Origin: DSOI01 sp041394885
GTDB lineage: Bacteria; Acidobacteriota; Terriglobia; Bryobacterales; Bryobacteraceae
Length of the DNA: 64,000 bases
Reading direction: 5' to 3'
NCBI GenBank assembly: GCA_041394885.1
Contig: JAWKHI010000007.1
Location: 124,001-188,000, forward strand
Below, piece by piece: positions 1-9,626 of the stretch (the first letter of the stretch is position 1; every line of letters begins with the position of its first letter). The translations under genes were made by a program, and so were the position numbers. The notes beneath the pieces were generated by a model. The model was not told the origin of the DNA, searched no databases, and worked only from the letters and a program-made list of their open reading frames with translations.

Positions 1-1
1 C

Positions 2-532
2 AGCGCCCGCGAGTTCCGCGTCGCACGCTCCGCCGAAGAGCGCGAACTGCTGTGGAAAGCCCGCAAGAACGCCTTCGGCGCCGTCGGCCGCGTTTCGCCT
101 TTCTACTACGTCCAGGATGGCGTGGTGCCCCGCACCAAGATCGCACCCGCCCTCGAACACATTCGCGGCGTCGCCGAAAAATACTCGCTCATCATCAGCA
201 ATATCTTTCACGCCGGCGACGGCAATCTCCATCCCCTGATCCTGTTCGACGCCCGCAAGCCCGGCCAGTTGGAAGCGGCCCAAAAAGCCGGTGACGAGAT
301 TCTCGAATTTTGCATTCAGGCCGGCGGGTCCATCACCGGCGAACACGGTGTCGGCATGGAGAAGATGGAGTTGATGGGACACCTGTTCCCCGCCGAAACC
401 CTCGACATGATCGCGCGGATGAAATCGCTGTTCGATCCCGATTGCCGCTTGAATCCCGGCAAGGTCCTGCCCACCGGCCGTGGCTGCATGGAGATCCGCC
501 AGCGCCCGCTCACCGCGGCCACCGCCGTCTGA
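2..532 (+). CDS. glcD: FAD-linked oxidase C-terminal part (GlcD-like), 5'-truncated by the window
   Basis: The open frame enters from the window edge (first whole codon at 2) and ends at TGA 530-532, giving about 176 residues. The text includes NIFHAGDGNLHPLILFD, then GGSITGEHGVGMEK, then FDPDCRLNPGKVLP. This is the C-terminal substrate/metal-binding part of the GlcD/D-lactate dehydrogenase family: HxGDGNxHP, GEHG, and the terminal 'NPGK' tail. The family are FAD enzymes that oxidise 2-hydroxyacids such as glycolate or D-lactate. The N-terminal PCMH FAD-binding domain lies outside the window, so substrate cannot be assigned. The family is clear; the gene name is by analogy. No partner GlcE/GlcF is seen downstream; the next gene is on the opposite strand. 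Confidence 0.9.
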   Translation, partial: SAREFRVARSAEERELLWKARKNAFGAVGRVSPFYYVQDGVVPRTKIAPALEHIRGVAEKYSLIISNIFHAGDGNLHPLILFDARKPGQLEAAQKAGDEILEFCIQAGGSITGEHGVGMEKMELMGHLFPAETLDMIARMKSLFDPDCRLNPGKVLPTGRGCMEIRQRPLTAATAV

Positions 533-550
533 TCTCCAGAACAGACAACG

Positions 551-574
551 CCCCCCGGCCCGAAGACCGGGAGG
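551..574. terminator. Hairpin between convergent gene ends
   Basis: An 8-bp stem with one C/A mismatch (551-558 with 567-574) and an 8-nt loop lies 18 nt after the glcD stop and 26 nt from the end of the convergent VIT/VWA pseudogene. No clear T-tract follows (CATTGGTTTC), so it is only a possible bidirectional terminator. Confidence 0.35.
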
Positions 575-599
575 CATTGGTTTCACGCTTCGGACCGCT

Positions 600-3061
600 T
601 TACTCCGGCTGCCCCAGATCCCGCGACACGAACGTCACCTCATCCAGTGCTGCCAGCGCTCGAAGCCGCGTGCCCGCCGTCTCGCCCAGCACGATGTGGC
701 CCGGCAGCACCTTGGTCACCCGGAAGCCCAGCTTGCGCAGCTTTTCGAGCGTCGCCGCCGAACTGTCCGACAACCACAGCTTCACCTTCACCGTCTGATT
801 GCCGGCCATCGATCCCAATCGCCGGATCCACCTTCGCCCGCGGACTTCTCATCCCGCTCCTCGCTCAGCTTGGCGCGATCCTGTAGCGTCCTGCCTGTTG
901 CGGCGCAGGGCCGTCTCCCTTCCGCCCGAACCAGCCGTCGCGGGTTCGCTTTGCGCAATAGGGCCGCCGCGCGTACGCGATCGCCGGCGGCGGGGCCGAC
1001 GCCATCGCCATCATGCGTCCACGACACCCGCCATCTCCTTCTTCCTCATTGCCGAACACACCAACTTCGTAGCTCCCCGTGCGGCATCTCACCGGGGAAC
1101 CTCGATCCGCCGCGGCTGTCCGTTCTCGGTCACAGTCAGTTCCTCCACTGCCACGAACTTATTCTTGAACTGCGTCATCAACCAAAAATTGATCCCCAGT
1201 GCGTGATGGCGGTCTTCACCTCCGCCCGTGCGTTGCCGTTCTGAATACCCCGCCAGTCACTCGACATCAGGTCCTCCACCTTGGTGCGCGCCCAAAGCGT
1301 CGCCAGCACGTCGTGACGCGGCTGGTCAGCCGGAAAATCCACAGCGATCCGGCGTACGATATCCCTGCCCTGCTGCCGCCCGCGCAATCGGATTCTCGCC
1401 GCGCGCGGAGCCATCATAACGGCCCCGTGATCACCAGCGGCTTCCCATGCGAATAGATCCGGGATGCGCTTGGGATAGACATCCGACACCGGAAGCCCGT
1501 TCCACTCCACCTCGATATCGGTGAGCAGCGGATTGCGGACACGGTCATGGAACCGCTTCGCCGCCGCCGATCCGTCGTCGTTGAGCGTTACATACTCCAC
1601 CTCGCCGCGCCCCTCCTCGGCCATCTTGTCCAGCAGGAAGCGGTTCACCGAATTGCCCACGCCGAAGGAAAACACACGTGCGTTGGGATGCCGCTTCACC
1701 TCGCCGATCACTTCCATATCGTTGCCCACATAGCCATCGGTCATGAAGCACACGATCCGCATGGTCCTGCTGATCGCTCGGGTCGAGCGCGGCGCGAATC
1801 GCCTTCATCATCTCGGTTCCACCGCCGCCGCGCCGCCCCAAAAGGAACTGCTGCGCCGCACGGACGTTCTGCGGTGTGGCCGGAACCGGCTGCGGGAACA
1901 GCACATGCGTATCGCCGGCGAACGTAATCAGGTTGAACGTGTCGCGGGGATACAGTCCGTCAAGGGCAAGCTTGATCACTTCCTTCGTCTTCTCGATTGA
2001 GGCCGACATCGATCCCGACGTGTCCACTACGAACACCAGTTCCTTCGGCATCGTGTCGGCGCTGCTGATCCGGTCCGGCGGCTGCAGCACCATCGTGAAG
2101 AATCCGCCGCGCCCGGCGATCGTGATGCGCCAGCACCGCGTCTTCCACCTTCCGCCCGGCAACGTCGTAGCGGAGGATGAAATCGCGATTGGGCGGTCGG
2201 CCTGGTTCTTCAGCCGGACCACGGCTGGCTCGGCGACGGCCGGTCAATCTTCACCGGAAGCAGCTTTGATTCGAGCGATTGGATCGGCAGGCCCGCGTCG
2301 AGCTTCACCTCGATCGAGATGTCGTGCCCGGCGCGCGTTCCCGGAGGCGTCACCGGCGGCGTGATCTTCGACGCGTCCGGCACCCGATCCGTGTCCGGCG
2401 CCCAGCCGCCGCCGCTGCGGCCCGTCGCGTTGCCCGGAATGTACCGCGGCCCCACAACCGTCGGAAAGACAAACTCATAGGTGCCCGCCTCGTAAGGGAG
2501 CGTCTCCACATAGCTGATCACGATCTTCACCTTCTCGCCGGGAGGGATGTTGGTCACCGCTTGCGTGAAGATGTTCGGCCGTTCCTGATCGAGCAGCGAC
2601 GCCACATGGCCGCGATTACGCGCGTCTTCGTAAATCTTGCGCGCCTCGTCCCGTTCCTTGATCTTGCCGCGCACCGTCCGCCCGGCGACGTGCATCGTCA
2701 TGTCATCGACGGCCGCCTTGTTGGGCAGCGGAAACGTATAGACCGCCTCGATCTTTTCCGCCAGCGGGTTCTCGAATTCCTGCGTCACGGTCACCCGTGC
2801 CAGGAACCCGGAAATGTTCGCCTTCACATCGGTGTGCTTCAGCGGGCAGACCGCGCCGGGGCGATCATCGCGGCCAATCGCGGTGAGAACACCGGCGCCT
2901 TCGGCCGGGTAAGCCGGCTGCCGCGCTTCCGGACGGCTCGGCTCGGGCGACGGAGTCGCCGGAGCCGGACGCGCCGCGGCCCATAAAAGCGTAGCCCCGG
3001 CGGTGATTGTGAGCGCCACCGCCACGCGGTGAAACTGATTCTTCTGATTCGGATCCTTCAT
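600..3061 (-). pseudogene. VIT + von Willebrand factor A domain protein, broken by multiple indels
   Basis: Start ATG 3061-3059 is preceded by an excellent ribosome site (AGGAGG, 7 nt upstream). The N-terminus has a signal/anchor segment (VAVALTITAGATLLWAA), then a VIT domain (ADVKANISGFLARVTVTQ-like stretch, then EAVYTFPLP), then a VWA domain with the MIDAS motif DTSGSMS and FMTDGYVGND. The product is therefore a membrane-anchored or secreted inter-alpha-trypsin-inhibitor-like protein. No single frame carries it. The reading moves between frames near 2215, 2190, 2120, 1780, at several points in 1400-1460, near 1188 and 1095, and again before the last part (VKVKLWLSDS to the stop at 600-602). 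In-frame segments joined together give about 820 residues. The breaks are mostly one-base changes in or next to short G/C runs, and the protein between them reads well. This is either recent decay or poor local sequence. Confidence 0.8.
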
Positions 3062-3116
3062 GGATAACCTCCTGTCCGGGTATGGCGCCAGGGGGGCGAT
3101 CCTTTCACGTTTTTTT

Positions 3117-3144
3117 TTGATACACTCCGTAGCGAGGTTAGTCT
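3117..3144 (+). promoter_or_regulatory. Possible promoter of the TonB receptor gene
   Basis: TTGATA (3117-3122, at the end of a nine-T run) and TAGTCT (3139-3144) are 16 nt apart in the short divergent gap, 5 nt before ATG 3150. The -10 match is weak. A GAGG (3134-3137) is a possible ribosome site. Confidence 0.25.
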
Positions 3145-3149
3145 TAACA

Positions 3150-6100
3150 ATGCTCAATCTACTAAGGGTCTTTAGCCTAGCGGCCGTCTGTGCCGCCCTC
3201 TTCGCCCAGGATCCCCGGGGCGCGATCGCCGGCCTCGTCACCGACGAATCCGGCGCACCCATCCCCAACGTCACCGTGCGGTTCACCCACATCGAAACCG
3301 GCGTCGCCAACTCCGCCGTCACCAATCAGCAGGGCGCGTATGAGATGCCGTACCTTCCCATCGGCTTCTATCAGTCCGCCGTCGAGATGCCCGGATTCAA
3401 GAGCTTCACCCGCTCTGATCTCCAGGTCCGCATCGGCACACGTCTCCAGCTCGACATTCGCCTTGAAGTTGGCGCCGTCACCGAAACCGTCGACGTCACC
3501 GCGCAGGCCCCGGTGCTCGAAGCCACCACGGGCTCCATCGGCCAGGTGATCGACGGCAAGCAGTTCTCCGATATGCCGCTGCGCTCCGGCTCCATCGCCT
3601 GGCTCTACTCCATGTCGCCCGGAACAGTGCTGACCGCGCTTCCCTACGACGGCCCTTGGAACATCGCGCAAAGTTCCGGCATGGCCGTCGCCGGAACCCG
3701 CGGTGTGGACTTCAACGTCGACGGCGTCAGCAACAATTCCTACAACGGACAAACCGCCTTCGTCCCGCCGCCTGACATGGTCCAGGAAGTTCGCGTCTCC
3801 ACCACCAGCTTCGACGCCTCGGTCGGCCACACCTCCGGCGCTTCCATCGACGTCTCGCTCAAATCCGGCACCAATGCGCTCCACGGCACCCTCACCACAT
3901 CGGTATCGAGCGGCCCCATGATGACCCGCAATTTCTTCACCAACGGCTTCATCTTCAATCCGTCCACCGGTCCCGTCACCCCGGCCAAGATCAAGGCAAA
4001 CACTCCATCTCTCCGCTGGCTCCGCTACTCCGCCGCCGTCGGCGGCCCCGTCTACATCCCCAAGCTCTACGATGGCCGCAACAAGACCTTCTGGATGTTC
4101 GGCTATCAGAGCCACAACCGGCGCCGCCCCGTCAATACCCTGCAGGGCGTCCCCACCGAGGCCCAGCGCGGCGGAGATTTCTCCGCCCTACTCGCACTCG
4201 GGCCGGCCTATCAAATTTACGACCCATACTCCACCCGGCCCTCCGGTTCCGCCCGGTTTCAACGTTCGCCCCTGCCCAACAACATCGTGCCCGCCAGCCG
4301 CATCGATCCTACCGCCCGCGCCCTGCTGCAATACTATCCCCTGCCCAACACCGCCGGCACCCGCGACTTCTCCAACAACTACTCCCGCACCCGCCAGGAC
4401 ACCCAGGACCTCTACCAACCCGTCGCCCGCATCGATCACAACTTCTCCGAACGCCATCGCATGTTCGCCCGTTACTCACATTCCGATTTCTTCGGTCACT
4501 TTGACCGGCTCGTGGAAGGCAGCGACGTCCGCGGCCGCATCCGCCGGCGGCCCCATCGCGGCATCGCGCTCGACAACGTAGTGGTCATCAATCCCGCCAT
4601 GGTGCTCGACGTCCGCTATGGCTTCACATGGTTCCAGGAATTCCAGGCCTACGACAACAATGGTTGGAACCTCAGCGAATTCGGCTTCCCGCAGAGCCTC
4701 GTTTCTCAACTCGATCCGGCCGGCATTTCGTTCCCGCAAATCTCGGTCACAGGTATGTTGCAGTTGGGCAACGACGGCGGTTTCGCCCGCCAGAACTACT
4801 CGCATACCCTCCTCGGCGTCATGAATTGGTCCCGCGGCAATCACAGCATCAAATATGGCTTCGATGGACGCCTGCTTCTGGAAACCAACCGCACCTACGG
4901 CAACGTCTCGCCGCTGCTCCAATTCGCCCAGAACTACACCCGTGGCCCGCTCGACAACTCGCCCGTGGCCCCCAACGGACAATCGTTCGCCAGCTTCCTC
5001 TACGGCATCCCCACCGGAGGCGGCGTCGATTTCAATGACTCCCGCGCGGAACGCTCGCCATTCTACTCGGTCTTCTTCCAGGACGACTGGCGCGTCACCC
5101 GCAAGTTCACCCTGAACGCCGGCATGCGCTGGGAATACGAAGGTCCGCTCACAGAGCGCTACAATCGTTCCTCGCGCGATTTCGACTTCACCACACCCAA
5201 CCCGATCCAGGACCAGGCCACTGCCGCCTACGCCCGCGCGCCCATTTCCGGTTTGCCCGTCAGCCAGTTCTCCACCCTCGGCGGCGTCACCTTCCTCGGC
5301 GCCGGCGGTCAGCCGGAAACTGTCCGGAACCCATTCCACAAGGCTTTCATGCCTCGCATCGGCTTCGCATTCCAGCCGCGGGACCGCATGGTGATTCGCG
5401 GCGGCTACGGCATCTACTTCTCATTGATCGGCGCCGAGTTCGACGATGTCTCCCAGCCCGGCTTCAATCTCCGCACCGGCATCGTGCCCACGCTCGACAA
5501 CGGCCAGACCTATGTCGCCTCTATTTCCAACCCGCTGCCCAACGGCATCAATCTGCCGCAAGGCGCCGCGGGCGGCCTCCGGACTTTCCTCGGCCGTCAG
5601 CCCGGATTTTTCTCCGACGACGGCCGCCGTCCCTACACCCAGCGCTGGAGCTACTCCATGCAATGGGAGCCGATGGAACGAACCGTGATGGAGGTCGGCT
5701 ACATCGGCAATCGCGGTACGCGGCTCCGCGTCAACCGCCAATTCAATCCCATCCCGCGCGAATACCTCAGCACGTCGCCGGTGCGCGATCAACCCACGAT
5801 CGACGCACTATCGGCGCGCGCCGCCAATCCGTTCCGCGGCATTCAAGGCTTCGAGGGCACCGCGTTTTTCGGCGGCGCCAACACCACACGCTCTCAACTC
5901 CTGAAGCCGTATCCACACTTCACCAATCTGATCACCGCGCTCCCGGCCGGGTCCTCCTGGTACCACGCCTTCACTGCGCGTTTTGAACGCCGTATGCACA
6001 AAGGGTTCCTGTTCCAGGCCAACTACACATGGTCGAAAACACTCGAAGCGGTCGCCTATCTCAATGAGACAGACTCCATCCCGCATCACGTGGTCTCCGA

Positions 6101-6614
6101 TCTCGACCGTCCGCATCGGTTCACTTTCTCCACCCTTTGGGAAGTGCCCTTCCTCAAGGACAATCGCTGGCTCGGTGGCTGGCAACTCCAGGCGATCTAC
6201 CAGGCGCAAAGCGGACCGGCGCTCGCTTTCGGCAACGTGATCTTCACCGGAGATTCCTACCAGGGGCTTCGCCTTTCCGGCGATCAGCAAACCATTCAGC
6301 GCTGGTTCGACACCTCCGGCTTCGAGCGCAACGCCCGAGCGCAGTTGGCCAGCAACATCCGCGCCTTCCCGGGCCGCATCTCCGGCGTCCGGGCCGATGG
6401 CATCAACGTCTGGGATCTTTCCGTGCTGAAGAACTTCCGCATCTGGGAGCGCCTCAAAGTCCAACTGCGCGGTGAAGCCGAAGGCGCGCTCAACCATCCG
6501 ATGTTCTCGCCGCCCAACACCGTGCCTTCCAGCACCCTGTTCGGACAGGTCACGCGCACGCAGACCGGCCAGGAAGAGCGCCGCATCTTTGTCACGATGA
6601 AGCTGATTTTCTAG
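3150..6614 (+). CDS. TonB-dependent receptor with N-terminal carboxypeptidase-regulatory domain (Oar/SusC-like)
   Basis: The product is about 1154 residues. I start at ATG 3150 because the next residues form a signal peptide (MLNLLRVFSLAAVCAALFA); an in-frame ATG at 3060 would overlap the divergent gene start and add a non-signal extension. After the signal comes a carboxypeptidase-regulatory-like beta-sandwich (GAIAGLVTDESGAPIPNVTV, about residues 22-110), a plug (about 115-250, GVDFNVDGVSNNSY) and a long beta-barrel. The chain ends in a hydrophobic strand with terminal Phe (VTMKLIF), as outer-membrane barrels do. Such proteins import large substrates across the outer membrane using TonB-ExbBD. 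They are greatly expanded in acidobacteria, usually with unknown ligand. No SusD partner is adjacent. The gene ends 4 bp from the convergent gene at 6619. Confidence 0.92.
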   Translation: MLNLLRVFSLAAVCAALFAQDPRGAIAGLVTDESGAPIPNVTVRFTHIETGVANSAVTNQQGAYEMPYLPIGFYQSAVEMPGFKSFTRSDLQVRIGTRLQLDIRLEVGAVTETVDVTAQAPVLEATTGSIGQVIDGKQFSDMPLRSGSIAWLYSMSPGTVLTALPYDGPWNIAQSSGMAVAGTRGVDFNVDGVSNNSYNGQTAFVPPPDMVQEVRVSTTSFDASVGHTSGASIDVSLKSGTNALHGTLTTSVSSGPMMTRNFFTNGFIFNPSTGPVTPAKIKANTPSLRWLRYSAAVGGPVYIPKLYDGRNKTFWMFGYQSHNRRRPVNTLQGVPTEAQRGGDFSALLALGPAYQIYDPYSTRPSGSARFQRSPLPNNIVPASRIDPTARALLQYYPLPNTAGTRDFSNNYSRTRQDTQDLYQPVARIDHNFSERHRMFARYSHSDFFGHFDRLVEGSDVRGRIRRRPHRGIALDNVVVINPAMVLDVRYGFTWFQEFQAYDNNGWNLSEFGFPQSLVSQLDPAGISFPQISVTGMLQLGNDGGFARQNYSHTLLGVMNWSRGNHSIKYGFDGRLLLETNRTYGNVSPLLQFAQNYTRGPLDNSPVAPNGQSFASFLYGIPTGGGVDFNDSRAERSPFYSVFFQDDWRVTRKFTLNAGMRWEYEGPLTERYNRSSRDFDFTTPNPIQDQATAAYARAPISGLPVSQFSTLGGVTFLGAGGQPETVRNPFHKAFMPRIGFAFQPRDRMVIRGGYGIYFSLIGAEFDDVSQPGFNLRTGIVPTLDNGQTYVASISNPLPNGINLPQGAAGGLRTFLGRQPGFFSDDGRRPYTQRWSYSMQWEPMERTVMEVGYIGNRGTRLRVNRQFNPIPREYLSTSPVRDQPTIDALSARAANPFRGIQGFEGTAFFGGANTTRSQLLKPYPHFTNLITALPAGSSWYHAFTARFERRMHKGFLFQANYTWSKTLEAVAYLNETDSIPHHVVSDLDRPHRFTFSTLWEVPFLKDNRWLGGWQLQAIYQAQSGPALAFGNVIFTGDSYQGLRLSGDQQTIQRWFDTSGFERNARAQLASNIRAFPGRISGVRADGINVWDLSVLKNFRIWERLKVQLRGEAEGALNHPMFSPPNTVPSSTLFGQVTRTQTGQEERRIFVTMKLIF

Positions 6615-6618
6615 CCAC

Positions 6619-7800
6619 TCAACGGTACTGCAGTCGAACCTGGACGCGGTGGATCACCGCCGGCGTAGCCATATCGGCCAATCCACCGCGCTCCCCGTCT
6701 GCCTTGGCGGCGCGTTTCTCATCGGTTTCTTTCCGCGCTGCCCGGCCAACCGGAGCTGCTTGGCGCAGCCGCATCAGAGACGCGCCCGGAGCAGCCGCAG
6801 TCGGCACGCGATCGAGCAGGCTCAGCAGCAACGTTCGTTCACCAGCCGCTGTCGCCTTTGGCGCCGGGATGTAGTACGTGCCGCCCGGCTTCACTTCGAC
6901 GAGTTGGGACCCCGTTCCACCCACCGCGAGGTATCCGGCTTGGCTTGCAAGCACTCGAAGCCGGACCTCATCGCCCACCGATAGCTCCGCGCCATACTCG
7001 GTCCAAGTCCCATCCGCACGGCGCCGCTCGATCCAATAGCGGAACGGCGGCGGCTGGGCCGCCGGCTTGGCCGGGGCCGCTTCGGCTTTCTTACTCAGGG
7101 CCATCACACCCTCCAACGCCGGCATCTCACTCGACGCGGGCTCACTCTCGGGCCCAATCACGATGCCAGGTGGCGCTGGAGCCGGCGCAGCGGCGCTCGG
7201 GGCGGAATCGGCCGACGGCGCGTCCCGGCGGCTGCTCGCCGATAACTCCGCCGCCGGCGGATCCGCCACCACGGTTTCCTTGGCCTCCTGCCGTCCCGGC
7301 CCCGCCGGCGCCGGATTGCTCCGTCCCGCCGCCGGTCTCCGCTCGCCACCGCCCGCACCGGCGGCTCCTGCCGGCGATTCGTTGCGAAGGGGAGCCGGAG
7401 AAGACTCGCGCTCGAGCCCGAATGCAGGCGAACCCTCTTGCATCGTCTTCACTTTCGCCATCTGGAATTCTGCGTTCTGCCTCTGCAGCAGGATACCCAC
7501 GCCAATCACGCTGATGGCGAACACCGCCAGCGCCGCCACCGGAATCGGCCGCCACAGCCAGGCGAGCCAGCCCACCATAGGCGACTCCCGCTCATCCGCA
7601 CGCGGGCGCGCCAGCACCGCCGCCAATCGGCGCCGCGCCTCTGGATCGGCCAGCAACTCGCGCAGCGCCTCCTCATCGGCCAGTGCGTCGAACAGTTGCT
7701 GATCGTCGAGCGAGGCTTCGAACAACAGCTTCCGCTCCGCCTCGGTAAGCGTCCCGGTGGCGTAGCCGCCCAACAGAAGTTGTGCCTGGTCGCGGTTCAT
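6619..7800 (-). CDS. Membrane anti-sigma-like protein with C-terminal DUF4384 domain
   Basis: This 393-residue protein begins with a helical cytoplasmic segment (about 1-70), followed by one transmembrane helix (about 82-105, IPVAALAVFAISVIGVGILL). A long Ala/Pro/Glu-rich linker (about 130-260) and a C-terminal domain (YWIERRRADGTWTEYG, then SVGDEVRLRVLASQAGYLAV) follow, resembling DUF4384. It overlaps the upstream sigma factor gene by 4 nt (ATGA), the usual arrangement of sigma/anti-sigma pairs. I see no HxxxCxxC zinc motif, so it is not a classical ZAS-type anti-sigma factor. By position it should hold the sigma factor at the membrane and sense an external signal through the DUF4384 domain; this role is inferred. 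Confidence 0.75.
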   Translation of the reverse strand: MNRDQAQLLLGGYATGTLTEAERKLLFEASLDDQQLFDALADEEALRELLADPEARRRLAAVLARPRADERESPMVGWLAWLWRPIPVAALAVFAISVIGVGILLQRQNAEFQMAKVKTMQEGSPAFGLERESSPAPLRNESPAGAAGAGGGERRPAAGRSNPAPAGPGRQEAKETVVADPPAAELSASSRRDAPSADSAPSAAAPAPAPPGIVIGPESEPASSEMPALEGVMALSKKAEAAPAKPAAQPPPFRYWIERRRADGTWTEYGAELSVGDEVRLRVLASQAGYLAVGGTGSQLVEVKPGGTYYIPAPKATAAGERTLLLSLLDRVPTAAAPGASLMRLRQAAPVGRAARKETDEKRAAKADGERGGLADMATPAVIHRVQVRLQYR

Positions 7801-8306
7801 CGCCAGTCGTCCCCCAACCGGTCCAGCAATTGCTTCCGGCAGCGGAAGTCCCAGGTATAGACGGTGTTGATCGAAGCAGCACCCAGTTCCTTCTGGATCT
7901 CGGCGAAACTGCGGCCGTCGAGCTTCATCCGGAATATCTTACGGCAGCGCCCCTCCAGGTGCGACAAGGCTTCAGCCAGACGCTGCTCCAGTTCTCTTCG
8001 CTGCGCCACCGCGGCAGGGTCCGGATGTCCGTCGGCGATCGGCATCTCATCCACCGGGAGCGAATTGTGCTCGCCCCGCCGATGGCTTTTCCGCCGGTGA
8101 TCCACCATCTTGAAGCGCACGATCTGGAACGCCAGCGGCAACAGCTCTTCGAGCGGTTCCACGTGCGCATATTTTTGTTCCAGCAGCATGAGCGCGTCCT
8201 GGGTCAGATCTTCAGCCGAATCCTTCCCTATACGAGATGCCGCGTAAGCGAGAATCCTTTCACGGATGGTAACCAGCAGTTTCTCGCGCGCGGCGGTCAA
8301 GGCCAC
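7797..8306 (-). CDS. Sigma-70 family (ECF-type) RNA polymerase sigma factor
   Basis: The 169-residue protein begins at GTG 8306, immediately after the stop of the upstream dehydratase gene. Region 2 is visible (EDLTQDALMLLEQKY, then FQIVRFKMVDHRRKSHRRGE) and region 4 near the C-terminus (LEGRCRKIFRMKLDGRSFAEIQKELG, then NTVYTWDFRCRKQLLDRL, the recognition helix). Length and lack of regions 1 and 3 fit extracytoplasmic-function sigma factors. It overlaps the membrane anti-sigma-like gene by 4 nt. The tail of the helix-turn-helix is slightly unusual (TVYTWDFRCRKQL), as in acidobacterial sigma-70 homologues. Its regulon is unknown; the fused operon suggests it could control the sugar-acid enzymes upstream, but no repeated promoter motif was identified. 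Confidence 0.88.
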   Translation of the reverse strand: MALTAAREKLLVTIRERILAYAASRIGKDSAEDLTQDALMLLEQKYAHVEPLEELLPLAFQIVRFKMVDHRRKSHRRGEHNSLPVDEMPIADGHPDPAAVAQRRELEQRLAEALSHLEGRCRKIFRMKLDGRSFAEIQKELGAASINTVYTWDFRCRKQLLDRLGDDWR

Positions 8307-9626
8307 CTACCACTCGGCCACGGACCCGTCCGCGTGGAATACGCGCGCCATCGGGCGCGTCCCCCCGAACGGATACTTCCTCAGCGCGTCTTCGGATAGA
8401 TCGAAACCGAGCCCGGGTTTTTCCGGCAGCGGGAATCGCCCGTTCACCATGCGCATCGCCGGGAATCCGAGCCACTCTTCCCAGACTTTCTCTTTCATCT
8501 CCGGTTCCACGCCTGAGCAGATTTCCTGGACCAGAAAATTCGGCGTCGCCGCATCCACATGCACCGTCGCCAATCCACCGATGGGCCCCTCACACGCGTG
8601 CGGCGCCATCGAAACACCCGATGCGCCGGCCACCGCGCCCGCCTTCCACAGCGCCGTGATCCCGCCCACGTGGTTGATGTCGCATTGCAGAATGTCGATC
8701 ACGCCCATCTCGATCAGTTCCCTGCACGAGTAGGACGCGATGAGCCGCTCCCCGGTTGCAATCGGCGTCGTCGACCTTGCCGCGATTCTCGCCATCGCAC
8801 GGACGTTCTCCGGCGGGCACGGCTCTTCGATAAACAACAGATTCAGCGGCTCCACCTCCTTCACCAGAATCGCCGCCACCGACGGGCTCGTCTTGGCATG
8901 GAAGTCCACCCCGATATCGATATCGGGACCGATGTACTCCCGCAGCGCCTGCATGCTCTTCACCGCCGCGGTGATCTTGGCGTTCGTCTCGATCCACTCG
9001 TAATAGCCCGGAATTCCGGACTTGAAACAAGTGATCCCCTGGCTCTTGGCCGTCTCGCTCACCTTCTTCAATTCATCCGGCGTCCGCCCCCGCAAGTGAT
9101 AGTATCCGCGGACGCCGCGCGGATCGATCGGCCCGCCTAGCAGCTTGTACACCGGCATGCCGAGAATCTTGCCGCGCACATCCCACAGAGCCTGATCGAT
9201 CCCGGCAATCGCCGAACCCATCACCGGCCCGGCGCGATAAAAGCTGTGGACGTACATCGACTGCCAGTGATGCTCCACCTGCATCGGATCGGCCCCGATG
9301 AGGAACTCGCGAAAGTCGTTGATGCACGCGATCACCGCCCCCGCCTTGCCTTCGAGCGTACCCTCGCCCCAGCCGATCACGCCCTGGTTGGTTTCGATCT
9401 TCACGAAAACGTAAGGGCGGTCGGAATCGGGCGTCAACGAAACGCCGAAGGCCTTCACGTCCGTAATGCGGATGCGCGTGCCCACATTGTCGAACGCCGC
9501 TGCGCCCAATGGCCTCGGCCCTGCCGCTGCCTGTGCGAACGGAGCGCAGCCGCAATCGATGCCCGCAGCCCCCGCCGCGCCGGCCGGCGCCGCCATCAGT
9601 CCGGAGAGAAAGTGCCGCCTGCGCAT
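8307..9626 (-). CDS. Secreted enolase-superfamily dehydratase (mandelate racemase / galactonate dehydratase-like)
   Basis: The 439-residue protein begins with a Tat-type leader (MRRRHFLSGLMAAPAGAAGA) and then the enolase-superfamily N-terminal cap and TIM barrel. Metal ligands are plausible at DIGVDFHAK, FIEEPCPPEN and ATGERL, with HVGGIT and APHACEGPIG later in the barrel. The ATGER and APH elements resemble sugar-acid dehydratases such as D-galactonate dehydratase; substrate cannot be fixed from sequence. The Tat leader places it outside the cytoplasm, which is unusual for the superfamily but common for acidobacterial and planctomycete members. ATG 9626-9624 overlaps the stop of the upstream gene by one base, so the two are translationally coupled. 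Confidence 0.88.
   Translation of the reverse strand: MRRRHFLSGLMAAPAGAAGAAGIDCGCAPFAQAAAGPRPLGAAAFDNVGTRIRITDVKAFGVSLTPDSDRPYVFVKIETNQGVIGWGEGTLEGKAGAVIACINDFREFLIGADPMQVEHHWQSMYVHSFYRAGPVMGSAIAGIDQALWDVRGKILGMPVYKLLGGPIDPRGVRGYYHLRGRTPDELKKVSETAKSQGITCFKSGIPGYYEWIETNAKITAAVKSMQALREYIGPDIDIGVDFHAKTSPSVAAILVKEVEPLNLLFIEEPCPPENVRAMARIAARSTTPIATGERLIASYSCRELIEMGVIDILQCDINHVGGITALWKAGAVAGASGVSMAPHACEGPIGGLATVHVDAATPNFLVQEICSGVEPEMKEKVWEEWLGFPAMRMVNGRFPLPEKPGLGFDLSEDALRKYPFGGTRPMARVFHADGSVAEW

Noticed and set aside
3060..3149. Upstream ATG extending the TonB receptor by 30 residues
   Set aside because: It overlaps the start and ribosome site of the divergent gene, and the extension destroys the signal peptide pattern.
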